Of a DNA stretch of 64,000 bases, positions 34,915 to 44,573 are shown one piece after another; the first letter of the stretch is position 1; every line of letters starts with the position of its first letter. This DNA comes from Paenibacillus_AB hodogayensis (lineage in GTDB: Bacteria > Bacillota > Bacilli > Paenibacillales > NBRC-103111), in the NCBI RefSeq assembly GCF_039536325.1, contig NZ_BAAAYO010000017.1:78188-142187 (forward strand), written 5' to 3'. The notes under the pieces are model-generated. The model did no database searches, was not told the DNA's origin, and saw only the letters and a list, made by a program, of their open reading frames with translations. The position numbers were made by a program, and so were the translations under genes.

Positions 34915-35730
34915 CTACAGTTTCTTCATGATATAGGAGGGGGGTGTCCCCATCATTTTCTTGAAAAGCCGACTGAAATAATAAATATCTTTGAAGCCTA
35001 GGCGTTCTGCTACTGCGGTTATGTTGTACTCTCCGCTTCGCAACAAATCGCTTGCTTTGCCGATTTTGATTCGGTTCTGGTATTCAATAACCGTTAAGCC
35101 CGTCGTTTTTTTGAAGATCAGGCACAAATAGGAGGGACTGATGCCGATCTCGCGGCTCAATTCCGCAATCGAAAAAAATTTTTGTTCGTTTGCATACATC
35201 AATTCCAGCAGCGATTCAACCATCTGCAAATGAGACGTTTTGTGCTCCAGAGAATCAATAATTAATAAATGCAAGATGTCCATAATGCGACTGCGGCATC
35301 GAATCCAATATCCCGGTTGTTTTCCGACCCACGCCTGAAGGAGCTCTTGAAACAATAGACCGGATCGATTCTGATCTATATTTTTGAATACAGGCTTCAA
35401 ACTTTCGAGCGCAGCCTGATCCGCGTCTCCTCCGAACTGAACATTAAACCTCACTATGATATGTCTCCATTGGTCCGATTCCCCCAATATTTTCTTGCGC
35501 GCCAAATCTTTTGGAAAAAACAATATATCCCCTTTCGAGATGCTGTAATGATTGTCCGATATATAATAATTGGTCGATCCGTGAGTTGTCAGGGAAAGCA
35601 CATATTCATTCTGGGAAACCGATTCTTGAGTTGGTTGGACATTGACGGAGCTTCTCGACAGCAAGTCAACGACATAATGCAAATTTGTAATGGTGAAATC
35701 GAAATTGTCCATCCCATTTGGCGGATTCAT
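34915..35730 (-). CDS. AraC-family transcriptional regulator
   Basis: 271 residues from ATG 35730, with GATGGAGGAAT upstream on the minus strand. The N-terminal domain is a cupin-type sensor (YYISDNHYSISKGDILFFP). The C-terminal domain has two helix-turn-helices: IAELSREIGISPSYLCLIF and ITAVAERLGFKDIYYFSRLF. It is divergent from the amidohydrolase/Rieske/CBM/SBP3 set with a 136-bp shared promoter region, and probably controls it. Confidence 0.93.
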   Translation of the reverse strand: MNPPNGMDNFDFTITNLHYVVDLLSRSSVNVQPTQESVSQNEYVLSLTTHGSTNYYISDNHYSISKGDILFFPKDLARKKILGESDQWRHIIVRFNVQFGGDADQAALESLKPVFKNIDQNRSGLLFQELLQAWVGKQPGYWIRCRSRIMDILHLLIIDSLEHKTSHLQMVESLLELMYANEQKFFSIAELSREIGISPSYLCLIFKKTTGLTVIEYQNRIKIGKASDLLRSGEYNITAVAERLGFKDIYYFSRLFKKMMGTPPSYIMKKL

Positions 35731-35866
35731 TGACGTATTCCTCCATCAAGATGATGCTCATTTTAGTAGAAGATTGTACAAATATAATAGAGGATATTTC
35801 ATGGCTAGGCAACCTTGCTCGACGATATAATATCGGTGTCGCGACAAATAGGAGGAGGCATACCCA

Positions 35867-37018
35867 ATGAAGGATTCACCAGTCTTAATCGATACGGACG
35901 TTCATAACCAGATCGGTTCGTTATTGCCTTATTTACCAAAGGCGTGGCATGAAAGATATCAAACTGTCAAAGTGCCCTATGGCGCGCAGTACTATTCGTC
36001 CGTAGGCACAAACCGTAAGGATGCGGTTCCGGACAAAGGCGGAGTTCCAGGCAGCGATCCGCAGTTTCTGATCAGCGACCATATGGATCGGTACGGCATC
36101 GATTATGCCATTCTCACTGGCTCCGGAGTTTTGGGCCTTTCCTTGGACCCGGACCCGGACTATGGAAATGTACTTGCTGCCGCATGTAACGACCGTATGA
36201 CCGACACATGGTTGAATGTAAGCCCGCGATTCAGAGGTTCCATCTTTGTCAACGCATCCGATCCAACGGAGGCGGCAACGGAGATCCGCCGTCATGCCTC
36301 CAACCCTAATATGGTTCAGGTGCTTATGGCGAGCGCTGCGCGAATGCCTTATGGACAGCGCTTTTATCATCCGATCTACGACGCTGCGAACGAGTGCGGC
36401 TTGCCAGTAGCTATTCATCCTGGCACAGAAGGCAAGGGCATCTCCGGAGCGCCGACGCCTTCGGGTTATCCTACCCGGTATATGGAATGGCACAATATTT
36501 TACCGATCAACTACATGACTCACGTGAACAGCCTTGTATGCGAAGGTGTATTCGAGAAATTTCCGAAACTAAAATTCGTTGCCATCGAAGGAGGGATATC
36601 CTGGTTGCCGCATTTGATGTGGAGAATGGATAAAAATTACAAGGCTCTTCGCGAATCGACTCCGTGGCTGAAACGATTTCCGTCCGAGTATATCAAAGAC
36701 CACATCAAGCTGACGACACAGCCTGTTGAAGAACCGAATAATCCGGAGTATTTATTGCAGATTTTGCACATGATTGAGGCGGAGAAAACAGTCATGTTCT
36801 CATCGGACTACCCGCATTGGGATAATGATAATCCCAAAATGGCCTTTCCTCGGATGCCGAAAGAAATGAAGCAGCGTATTTTGGCGGGAACCGCAGCGGA
36901 ATTGTACGGGCTGCATACAAGACCGGCAAGAAGGGATGACACTGCCAACGACCTGGCCGATCAAATCGCCAGAAAATCGAAGCAGTCTCCCGAGCATGCT
37001 TGGGGAGAAGATGAATGA
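35867..37018 (+). CDS. Amidohydrolase_2 family metal-dependent hydrolase/decarboxylase
   Basis: 383 residues from ATG 35867 behind AATAGGAGGAGGC. The TIM-barrel amidohydrolase_2 family includes ACMSD-like decarboxylases. Visible elements are IDTDVHNQ at the N-terminus (metal ligand region), LPVAIHPGTEG near 185 and the conserved MFSSDYPHWDND near 310, whose Asp is a catalytic metal ligand. It overlaps the Rieske gene by ATGA, so the two are translationally coupled. The pair suggests an aromatic or carboxylated substrate, but neither the substrate nor the decarboxylation is shown by the sequence. Confidence 0.87.
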   Translation: MKDSPVLIDTDVHNQIGSLLPYLPKAWHERYQTVKVPYGAQYYSSVGTNRKDAVPDKGGVPGSDPQFLISDHMDRYGIDYAILTGSGVLGLSLDPDPDYGNVLAAACNDRMTDTWLNVSPRFRGSIFVNASDPTEAATEIRRHASNPNMVQVLMASAARMPYGQRFYHPIYDAANECGLPVAIHPGTEGKGISGAPTPSGYPTRYMEWHNILPINYMTHVNSLVCEGVFEKFPKLKFVAIEGGISWLPHLMWRMDKNYKALRESTPWLKRFPSEYIKDHIKLTTQPVEEPNNPEYLLQILHMIEAEKTVMFSSDYPHWDNDNPKMAFPRMPKEMKQRILAGTAAELYGLHTRPARRDDTANDLADQIARKSKQSPEHAWGEDE

Positions 37019-37371
37019 GCAGACATTGGGTCGGAAAAACAGCCGATATCGAGGAAATGAAAAGCAAGATTTTTAAAATCGCAGGAATCGAGTTCGGCTT
37101 GTACCAAGTACGAGGAAGCTGGTATGCGTGGAGCAACTTTTGCCCTCACCAAGGTGCCTCTATATGCAAGGGACCTGTTTGCGGAACGCGGCTTCCTTCT
37201 CTTGTATATGAGTACAAATACGGAATGGAAGAGCAAATACTGCGTTGCCCGTGGCATGGCTGGGAGTTTGACCTGACAAATGGACAACTGTTGGTCGATT
37301 CGCACACGAAATTAAGAGGCTACCCCGTAGAAATCGACGATGGCCACTTGTTTGTAAATTTACCCAAATGA
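37015..37371 (+). CDS. Rieske [2Fe-2S] ferredoxin-like protein
   Basis: 118 residues, a single Rieske domain. The cluster ligands are Cys43 and His45 in NFCPHQGAS and Cys78 and His81 in LRCPWHGWEFDL. The GTRLPS insertion between the motifs is typical of small Rieske proteins of oxygenase systems. It has no signal or membrane anchor, so it should be a soluble electron carrier. No oxygenase or reductase gene is in the window; its partner must be elsewhere or is the upstream amidohydrolase pathway. The ATGA overlap ties it to that gene. Confidence 0.9.
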   Translation: MSRHWVGKTADIEEMKSKIFKIAGIEFGLYQVRGSWYAWSNFCPHQGASICKGPVCGTRLPSLVYEYKYGMEEQILRCPWHGWEFDLTNGQLLVDSHTKLRGYPVEIDDGHLFVNLPK

Positions 37372-37425
37372 TAGATGAAAATGAAATTCAGCAATTCTAC
37401 TCTTAATAAAAAGGGGAATTCAAGC

Positions 37426-40400
37426 ATGCAATGGAACCGCTTTCGTTTAAAGCGTTTTATGCTGCTTGCAATCGCATTCGTGCTGACCGTCGGCCTGTTG
37501 CCGACGTCGGCCGGAGCGCAAGACAAAAGCACAGACCGTTTTGTAAACGCTGATCAGAATTCGAATTATGGAAGAGGAGTTTCCGAAAATCCGAACGGCG
37601 GCTCGCTTGCTTGGGGAGAAAGCTATTATCTCGACAGCTATGTGACCATGTACGAAACAACAGGGGATCATTATTGGCTCGACAAAATCGTAGACCACAC
37701 CGACAGAATGATAAGTAACGCTACCGATTACAACGGCGACGGAATGCTTGGCTGGAAAGATCATACGGCTGCTCATAATCAGATGAAAAATGACACCTTT
37801 TCACTCATTGGGCCTGCTGACTCTACAGTCCAAATGGACGTATACGGCTCATTCGAGGAGGATGCAGACAACGATCATATTACTGACGGTTGGAATGTTC
37901 AAGGGGCCGTTGGCAAAGCCTACCGTTCAACAGCTGCAGGTGCTGCATTCAGCGGCTCGGCCGGTGTTATTGTGGAAAGCGACGGAATAAACGAAAATCG
38001 ACTCGTGCGGAGCCTGTCCTATTCGCCCGGCATAACTTACAGTGTAGAAGCGTTCATGAGCGTGGATACGGAAATGACGCAAGCGCTCGTTGAAATATAT
38101 AATGCGACTACGGGCGTGGTCGTCGCTTATGCGCGGGCTCACCATGTCGGTTTTGAGCGTTACCTCTTTACGTTCAAAGCGCCATCTGGCGGAGTCCTCC
38201 AGCTTCGCCTTGCGCTGCAGAGCTATGACCAGCCCGGGTACAAAGCCTACTTTGATCAAATATCGATCCGGGCTTTGGATGGGACGAAGCCGTTGCTTGA
38301 AAATGGTGGCATGGAGAAGCTGAACCCCGCGAACTCGACGTTGCCTGCCGGCTGGAACCGGGTCGGTTCTGCGAATGCGTCAACCGTCCATACCAGTGTG
38401 GATTCCGCCTCCGGGTCCTATTCATTGGCGACCACGACGGACGGCACCTCCTGGAAAATTGCAGAACAAATCATTGACTACGTACCGTCGCAAGCCTACA
38501 CGCTATCCTTCAAAGGCAAAGTGTCCAGCACAGCAGCTCAAGGAAGAGTACAAATCTACAATGCGACAGACGGCGCGGTTATTTCCTATAAAACTTTTAA
38601 CTCCACCTCCTGGTCATCGGGAAGCGTGTCGTTCACTGCGCCTGCCGCAGCCGGCAATACCATTAAGGTCCGATTGTACCAGACAGACTGGACCTTGTCG
38701 GGGTTTTCAAGTTACTACGACGATCTTGTATTGTCGGCAGTCTCCTCGCTTGTGAACGGCGGCATGGAGGAGCTGGATGCGGTTGACCCGACAATGCCGA
38801 ACAACTGGACCCGAAACGCTGCTGCCAACTCATCCAGTGTATATACTAGCACTTACGCAGCTACAGGCACCTACGCCTTGGCCACTACAACGGACAATAC
38901 TTCTTGGAAAATGGCCGAGCAAACGATCGATTACGTGCCGTCGCAAACCTACACGCTGTCCTTTAATGGGAAGGTATCGAGCACTGTCGCTTCCGGTAGG
39001 GTAGCCGTTTATAACGCAACAGACGGAGTCACGATCGCGACGACTACGTTCCAATCCACATCATGGGCGCCGCACAAGCTGACGTTCACCGCTCCGGAGG
39101 CCGCAGGGAAAAACCTCAAGATCCGGTTATATCAGAACAGCTGGAACTTGACAGGGTTCACCAGTTACTTCGACGATTTGCAGCTATACATGAGCTTGCC
39201 GGCGTCCGCAATAAGCAACGGCGGGTTTGAGACGGTGGACGGATCGGATCCGACTCTTCCGCAATACTGGAGCCGATTGGCGGGCACAACATCTACCGAT
39301 GCGCATGTGGCTACAGGTATTAACAATTACTATACGGGTACCAAAGGAGTTATTATTCAGGCATCCGCATCCGCAGTTAAAGGGCTGGAACAGAATGTAT
39401 CGTACGTACCGGGAGCCACCTATGTGTTGAGTTATATGGGGCGCGCCACAATCCCTAACGCTGAGGGCGTTGTGGAGGTGTTTAATGAAACCGACAATGT
39501 GGTACTCGCGGCCAGCACCTTTTCCGACCTCAAATGGACGAAGCGCTCGTTTGTATTCACTGCGCCAAGCGTAGTGGGTAAGACGATTAAGCTTCGCATT
39601 TCGCAGGCTGTATCGTCTGGCGGCGGATATGGTTACGTAGACGTTATCTCCTTACAGCGCCTGCTCCATACAGAGGCAGCAGGGTGGACACGCAGCTATC
39701 CAACGACGCTTGCCGAGGCCCACCGGACCAATGCTTCAACCGTCTTCAGCGATGATGCCGGCCTTGAGCTTATCCATGGCGGCACTGCAGCGCCAGTTCT
39801 ATTTCAGGAGTTGTACAACTACAGACCGAATTCGCCATACGGCATTTCGTTCAGCGGCAAGGCCTCTTCCGGCGCATCCGGGCAAGTCCGCGTATACGAC
39901 AAGTCTACCGCCACTACACTTGGAAGCTGGAGCTTCACCAATACGGATAAGCTGACCGTGAAAAATGGCGAGTTCCAAACCCCGGCGGCTGGACATGAGC
40001 TGATCGTCGAGGTGTCCATTCCAGTTGGAACGGCAGGGCATACGATCTGGGTCGACTCGTTTGAGTTAGGAGAGCAGTGGGAACATATGGTGCACGAGGG
40101 CGTGATCATGTCCCCTGTCTTGAGATTTGTAAATAAAGTGATAGCTGATCCTTCTTTGCATGCCGCTTACTTATCTAAGGCTCTAACTTATCGCGATTTT
40201 GCTGGCAACAATTTGTTTCACAAATGGGACTCGTATTGGAGACAGATTAGCGGAACAGATGGAGCCGATAACGGGACAGGTGTCTATTTATTCCCCGAAG
40301 GCTTCAGCACGGAGCAATTCCCTGGACGCAGTCTGCCGCATAATCAGTACTTGGCTTTTGCCCAAATGTTGTATCTGCTCTACGATGCTACGGAAGGAGC

Positions 40401-41820
40401 AACCGCATACGCCTCGGATCGTCCGTTGTATTGGAGCAGAGCCAACGATATGGAGCGTGCGTTCAAAAGTACACTGATTGCACATCCGTTAAATGCGTTA
40501 CTGGGAACCGACGCTTACTTGTGGAACTATTGGGACAGCTTTGGAGCTTGGGACAACGGGCATTATGCCAACTATAATCAAGAAGACATCTCCCATGCCG
40601 GCTTGACCATGGCGGGGGCAGTGGAAGCTTACCATCAAGGGCAAGTTTTTACATTCGAGGATATGGCCAAACTGACCCGCACGTTTACGGATGTGATGTG
40701 GAATGGGAGTTTATCGGAACCTGTACTTTCGTACTATAATTCTAGGCAGCCTCTTGTTACGACGGATAAAACAAATACGAACCGGTTTCATTTCTGGGCT
40801 CATTTTGCCGAATTCGACCCTCTGGTCAAGGATATTGCGAACGCCGTATGCGAAGCAGACGGCTGCTCGACGGTAATCGCTTCAGGCGTTGCGAAATGGA
40901 GCGGAAACAAAGTCGTGAACTCCGGCTTCGAGCGGGCAGATCCGTCAGACGTTACATTACCGCAGCGCTGGACGAGGTATAACTCGTCATCGACGACAAC
41001 GACGTTGACCAGCACCGATCCGGGCATGAATGACTCTTCCTTATCCATTACAACTAACGGCACAACACGGCAAATTGTGGAGCAGCGAATAGAGCAGTAT
41101 GAGCCAAACACGCCTTATACCGTCTCATTTCTAAGCAAAAAATATGGAAGTGTTAACGGAAGAGCTCAAGTGTATGACTACACGACTTCAACAAATCTGG
41201 GCCAGTTGATTGTATCGAATACAAGTTGGGCCAGAAATGCGTTCACGATACAAACGCCGGAAGCCGGTCATGATGTACGGGTTAGGCTATACACCTCCGC
41301 AGTATCGCCTGCCGGCTCGTCGGTTGGATTTGACGACGTTCATACGTATCCATCGTTGTCGAGCGGAGAGATTGCGAACGCAGGATTTGAGACGCCGGAC
41401 AAGTGGGATTTTACGCTCCCCCGTTATTGGCAGCGCGGTACGACTACGCTTCCTGCCAATGCAGCCATCGATCCTTCAGACCGATTTACCGGGATTAACT
41501 CGTTCAAGCTGGTCTCCTCAGGCGACGGAGCGGGTCAAGAGCTGTCTTACGCTTGGTCGGGTTATCGCCCAAGTGCTCTGTATACGGTTAGCTTTGCTGG
41601 TAAAGTAAGCGGAAGCGCAGGCGGCAAGCTTCGGATTATCGATACCACGACAAGTACGGTGCTGGTCGATCAAGCTATCACTTCAACTTCTTGGGCAGCG
41701 CAAACGGTTACATTTACTATGCCTTCCGACTACAAGGATAAGCTGAAAGTAATATTGACGCACAATAACTCGAATGCCGCAGGTACGGTGTGGATGGACG
41801 AGTTGAACATTACTTATTAA
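37426..41820 (+). CDS. Secreted giant with seven CBM-like modules and a split alpha-helical enzyme domain
   Basis: 1464 residues from ATG 37426, preferred over 37375 because AAGGGG lies before it. A Sec signal peptide ends near AGA (about 30). An alpha-helical stretch (about 35-125; SYYLDSYVTMYETTGDHYWL) looks like the first helices of an (alpha/alpha) toroid. Five jelly-roll modules follow (about 137-881), three with near-repeat sequence (NGGMEKLNPANSTLP, NGGMEELDAVDPTMP). A large helical domain comes next (about 884-1148; LPHNQYLAFAQMLYLLYDA, EDISHAGLTMAGAVEAYHQG), then two more modules to the C-terminus. The helical parts appear to be one enzyme domain split by the modules. It probably acts on an extracellular glycan; the type of enzyme is not recognised. 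It lies 54 bp after the Rieske gene and 63 bp before SBP3. Confidence 0.82.
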   Translation: MQWNRFRLKRFMLLAIAFVLTVGLLPTSAGAQDKSTDRFVNADQNSNYGRGVSENPNGGSLAWGESYYLDSYVTMYETTGDHYWLDKIVDHTDRMISNATDYNGDGMLGWKDHTAAHNQMKNDTFSLIGPADSTVQMDVYGSFEEDADNDHITDGWNVQGAVGKAYRSTAAGAAFSGSAGVIVESDGINENRLVRSLSYSPGITYSVEAFMSVDTEMTQALVEIYNATTGVVVAYARAHHVGFERYLFTFKAPSGGVLQLRLALQSYDQPGYKAYFDQISIRALDGTKPLLENGGMEKLNPANSTLPAGWNRVGSANASTVHTSVDSASGSYSLATTTDGTSWKIAEQIIDYVPSQAYTLSFKGKVSSTAAQGRVQIYNATDGAVISYKTFNSTSWSSGSVSFTAPAAAGNTIKVRLYQTDWTLSGFSSYYDDLVLSAVSSLVNGGMEELDAVDPTMPNNWTRNAAANSSSVYTSTYAATGTYALATTTDNTSWKMAEQTIDYVPSQTYTLSFNGKVSSTVASGRVAVYNATDGVTIATTTFQSTSWAPHKLTFTAPEAAGKNLKIRLYQNSWNLTGFTSYFDDLQLYMSLPASAISNGGFETVDGSDPTLPQYWSRLAGTTSTDAHVATGINNYYTGTKGVIIQASASAVKGLEQNVSYVPGATYVLSYMGRATIPNAEGVVEVFNETDNVVLAASTFSDLKWTKRSFVFTAPSVVGKTIKLRISQAVSSGGGYGYVDVISLQRLLHTEAAGWTRSYPTTLAEAHRTNASTVFSDDAGLELIHGGTAAPVLFQELYNYRPNSPYGISFSGKASSGASGQVRVYDKSTATTLGSWSFTNTDKLTVKNGEFQTPAAGHELIVEVSIPVGTAGHTIWVDSFELGEQWEHMVHEGVIMSPVLRFVNKVIADPSLHAAYLSKALTYRDFAGNNLFHKWDSYWRQISGTDGADNGTGVYLFPEGFSTEQFPGRSLPHNQYLAFAQMLYLLYDATEGATAYASDRPLYWSRANDMERAFKSTLIAHPLNALLGTDAYLWNYWDSFGAWDNGHYANYNQEDISHAGLTMAGAVEAYHQGQVFTFEDMAKLTRTFTDVMWNGSLSEPVLSYYNSRQPLVTTDKTNTNRFHFWAHFAEFDPLVKDIANAVCEADGCSTVIASGVAKWSGNKVVNSGFERADPSDVTLPQRWTRYNSSSTTTTLTSTDPGMNDSSLSITTNGTTRQIVEQRIEQYEPNTPYTVSFLSKKYGSVNGRAQVYDYTTSTNLGQLIVSNTSWARNAFTIQTPEAGHDVRVRLYTSAVSPAGSSVGFDDVHTYPSLSSGEIANAGFETPDKWDFTLPRYWQRGTTTLPANAAIDPSDRFTGINSFKLVSSGDGAGQELSYAWSGYRPSALYTVSFAGKVSGSAGGKLRIIDTTTSTVLVDQAITSTSWAAQTVTFTMPSDYKDKLKVILTHNNSNAAGTVWMDELNITY

Positions 41821-41883
41821 TTGCCTGCGGGTGGAGGCGCAGCCGAGCCGAGAACACGAAAAAGAAATTGGAGGCTAATTCAC

Positions 41884-43218
41884 ATGAAAAAGCAAGCGTT
41901 CGTATATTCCTTACTCGCCAGTATGATGGCTTTGACTACAGCCTGTTCAAGCGGCAAAACAGATGGAACCGATTCCAACGACGCTAAGCCGGCCGATAAC
42001 AATGCAGCGACAGAAGTGAAAAAGCAGCCGGTCGAGCTCGTATTTTATACGCCGGGAGCTGGCTACGACGAAACGTTTATGGATATTTTTGGCAGTGAAA
42101 TTCAGAGAAAGTTCCCTCATATCACGGTTAAATTTCTCTCTGCCGGAACAATCCAAATGCCCGACCTCGTCGCCACCGGTCAGACAGTCGACGTGCTATT
42201 CATGTCGATCGGCCAAGGCAATATGCTCACGACTTACAACTACCAATACGATATTTCCGAGTTGATCAAATCCAAAAAGTTCGACTTGAACCATCTCGAG
42301 CCGTCATCGATCGAGCTGCAAAAAGGATTTGCCAACGGCGGCATGTACGGGCTTCCGGTGTTCACGAATACACTGGGTTTCTTTTACAACAAAGATATTT
42401 TCGACAAATTCGGCGTGGCGTACCCGAAGGACGGCATAAACTGGGATCAGCTAAAAGAATTGGCCACACGGATGTCGCGGACGGACGGAGGCATCACCTA
42501 TAACGGTCTCGTGATGTCGTCCTCCGCGAACATTGTGCTCAATCAATTTTCGGTGCCATATATCGATAAGGCAACGAAAAAGTCGATATTTACTACTGAA
42601 AAATTCAAACAGGCGTTCAATCTGCTGACGAGCGTAGCGTTGCTGCCGGGCAACGGATTAACGAAGGATACATGGGCGCTTGCCGGGCAGCAAAAGATGT
42701 TTTTCCAGGATCAAACGGCTGCGATGATGCTGCACTTCGTCAACACGGGGCTCACCACATTGAAGACGCAGTTCAACTGGGATATCGCCACATACCCGCA
42801 GTTGACAAGCAATCCGGGCGTAGGCCCGCAATCGTATCCGACTTATTTCAATATTACGAAGACGAGCAAGTATAAAGAGGATGCGTTTGATGCAATCGCT
42901 TACTTGACGACCGACGAGTTTCAGACGAGAATGGCGAAAAAAGCGATGCTGCCGGTATTGAAAGACAAAGCGAAAGGCTTAAGCGAATTCGGCAATGACG
43001 TTCCGTTGTTGAAAAACAAAAACGTCAAGGCCCTCATTCCCGACAAGTACGCGCCTTCGTCATTGATCAGTTCGGAAGTCGTGGAATCGCAATCGCCAGG
43101 CCATACCGCCTTCTTCGAAGCGTACCAAAACGTTGTACTCGGCCAAAAAGACGCCAATACGGCGCTGCGCGAAGCCGGAGAGAAATACGATGCCAAGCTG
43201 GCGGAACTGTTTAAATAA
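41884..43218 (+). CDS. Extracellular solute-binding lipoprotein (family 1), SBP3
   Basis: 444 residues from ATG 41884 with TTGGAGGCTAATT upstream. The lipobox-like end TTAC (Cys21) is slightly atypical (Thr at -3) and a Ser/Asp-rich linker follows. Family motifs: LVFYTPGAGYDETFMDIFG, FYNKDIFDKFGVAYPKDG (about 167-185), KTSKYKEDAFDAIAYLTTDE (about 320-340), ending GQKDANTALREAGEKYDAKL. There is no permease or ATPase nearby. Its position right after the CBM giant suggests it captures products or ligands of that enzyme. Confidence 0.92.
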   Translation: MKKQAFVYSLLASMMALTTACSSGKTDGTDSNDAKPADNNAATEVKKQPVELVFYTPGAGYDETFMDIFGSEIQRKFPHITVKFLSAGTIQMPDLVATGQTVDVLFMSIGQGNMLTTYNYQYDISELIKSKKFDLNHLEPSSIELQKGFANGGMYGLPVFTNTLGFFYNKDIFDKFGVAYPKDGINWDQLKELATRMSRTDGGITYNGLVMSSSANIVLNQFSVPYIDKATKKSIFTTEKFKQAFNLLTSVALLPGNGLTKDTWALAGQQKMFFQDQTAAMMLHFVNTGLTTLKTQFNWDIATYPQLTSNPGVGPQSYPTYFNITKTSKYKEDAFDAIAYLTTDEFQTRMAKKAMLPVLKDKAKGLSEFGNDVPLLKNKNVKALIPDKYAPSSLISSEVVESQSPGHTAFFEAYQNVVLGQKDANTALREAGEKYDAKLAELFK

Positions 43219-43307
43219 TCGCATCTTACTGGGGCTTCAGGCAAAGGGCAGGCAGCCGCCGCGTTTCGGTATGACTGCGGCTAATTCATGTGAGGAGAAC
43301 GGTTGAC

Positions 43308-43408
43308 ATGGCATTTCAAATTGATCTTACGAGATACGAACAAACGATAGTAACAAAAGAGAAATTTCCTGTGGAGGAGGGCAAAATTATTCTTTATGGC
43401 AGCTCCTT
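43308..43408 (+). pseudogene. 5' fragment of a lost gene cut by Tn3 remnant
   Basis: ATG 43308 with GAGGAGAACGG upstream encodes MAFQIDLTRYEQTIVTKEKF then GKIILYGSSFWGNWK before merging with Tn3 transposase sequence. The ILYGSSFxxNW pattern resembles the first motif of SGNH hydrolases, but this is a guess. It follows SBP3 by 90 bp, so an enzyme in the SBP3 operon was probably destroyed here. Confidence 0.5.
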
Positions 43409-44136
43409 TTGGGGGAATTGGAAGATTTCTTTCTCCACCTTCCGTTCAGCGCGAACGCTGATCCGGTGAATGATTTGTACCAGCAAGTCCACAAGGTTAT
43501 CTGTAATCTCCTTGTTTCGGAGCCAGAAAAAAGCACAAAAAAGCGCATAGCGGATTGGATGGGGGTGGCGGCGCAGTTCCCGAATGTCCTCGGTAGAGAC
43601 ACGCTGCCGGTATTTTTTCAATACCTTATACGGGGTGTCCCGGAACAAATCTTCCGGGAGATCCAACTGTCGCAGGGTACGCAGTTTATGAACTTCTTTC
43701 ATAAAGCTTTCTAAACCTGGCCGACCAGGATCGGCCTTCAGTTCATGGAACGTAACTTGGCTGCTATCCTCCCGAGGCAAATCTTCACTGGTATCGTCGA
43801 GCATGGCTATGCTCTCAATCAAGGCATCCAATTTTGTGGGTGTTGATGGGGGCAGTTTCTGGAAGGTAGTCTGAAAGAACTGTTCTTCATGCGTATGTAT
43901 AGCAGAACGGATAAGGCGCTCAATACGGTCGGGTGTCGGCGGCTCCACTTTCATTTCGCGGAATCGACCGTATACCGAATCCTTAACACGCTCCTACTCT
44001 TGACTATGATGAAGCACATGTTGGCACAGCCACTCTGCTACATCTTGATTATCCTGAACGGAGGCTTCCGCTTCATTTCATTAGGTAAAATCGTAAAATG
44101 CTCAATCAGCTCGTCCAGTTCCCAATTTCGTTTCAC
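43394..44136 (-). pseudogene. Tn3-family transposase fossil
   Basis: A GTG at 44136 with a good ribosome site encodes KRNWELDELIEHFTILPNEM, the usual N-terminus of Tn3-family (DUF4158) transposases. After a deletion and a stop come VAEWLCQHVLHHSQE and a long open part (43954 to 43394; HELKADPGRPGLESFMKEV, RRHPHPIRYALFCAFFWLR). The catalytic C-terminal half is missing. The left end joins the truncated gene at 43308. No terminal repeat or resolvase is seen. Confidence 0.8.
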
Positions 44137-44573
44137 ATTATCCCCTCCGAGTGAAGTTCCTAAAATAGTTAGTATCGGAACTATATAGTTGAAAACAGTA
44201 TAGCTAAGCTGTATATTTTAGACAATAAGAATCTCAAATAGCTTGATGTTCCATTTTCAAGAGTAAAAACGGAACTTTATATTTCCTAATTCCTAAGCTC
44301 CGTCGGTACGATTTAGTTTTCTCACGAATGCTCGCTTATCGCGGGGTACCTCCAATATGTGCTAGAATCGGTTGTTTTTTTAGAGCAGAAGCCGGCGTGG
44401 CAACTGCTCTATTTTTCATTACTGCATACGAACGCAATCTCCATAATCTCCTAGGAACGACTTTTGATGATGCGTTTTTTCACCGATTGCCTTTATTTTT
44501 GCAATCTAATGTCCCAAAATTGCTTGCCTAGTTGTTATATAAGTTAAAGAGTCAATGCTGAGGAGGGAAGGAC
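44137..44573. other. Intergenic, holds a hairpin
   Basis: AGAGCAG (44382-44388) and CTGCTCT (44404-44410), flanked by T-runs on both sides, resemble a weak bidirectional terminator. A 67-codon frame at 44328 has no support. The sigma gene ribosome site AGGAGGG is at 44561-44567. Confidence 0.45.

Noticed and set aside
44328..44531. 67-codon frame before the sigma gene
   Set aside because: No ribosome site and it overlaps a terminator-like hairpin.
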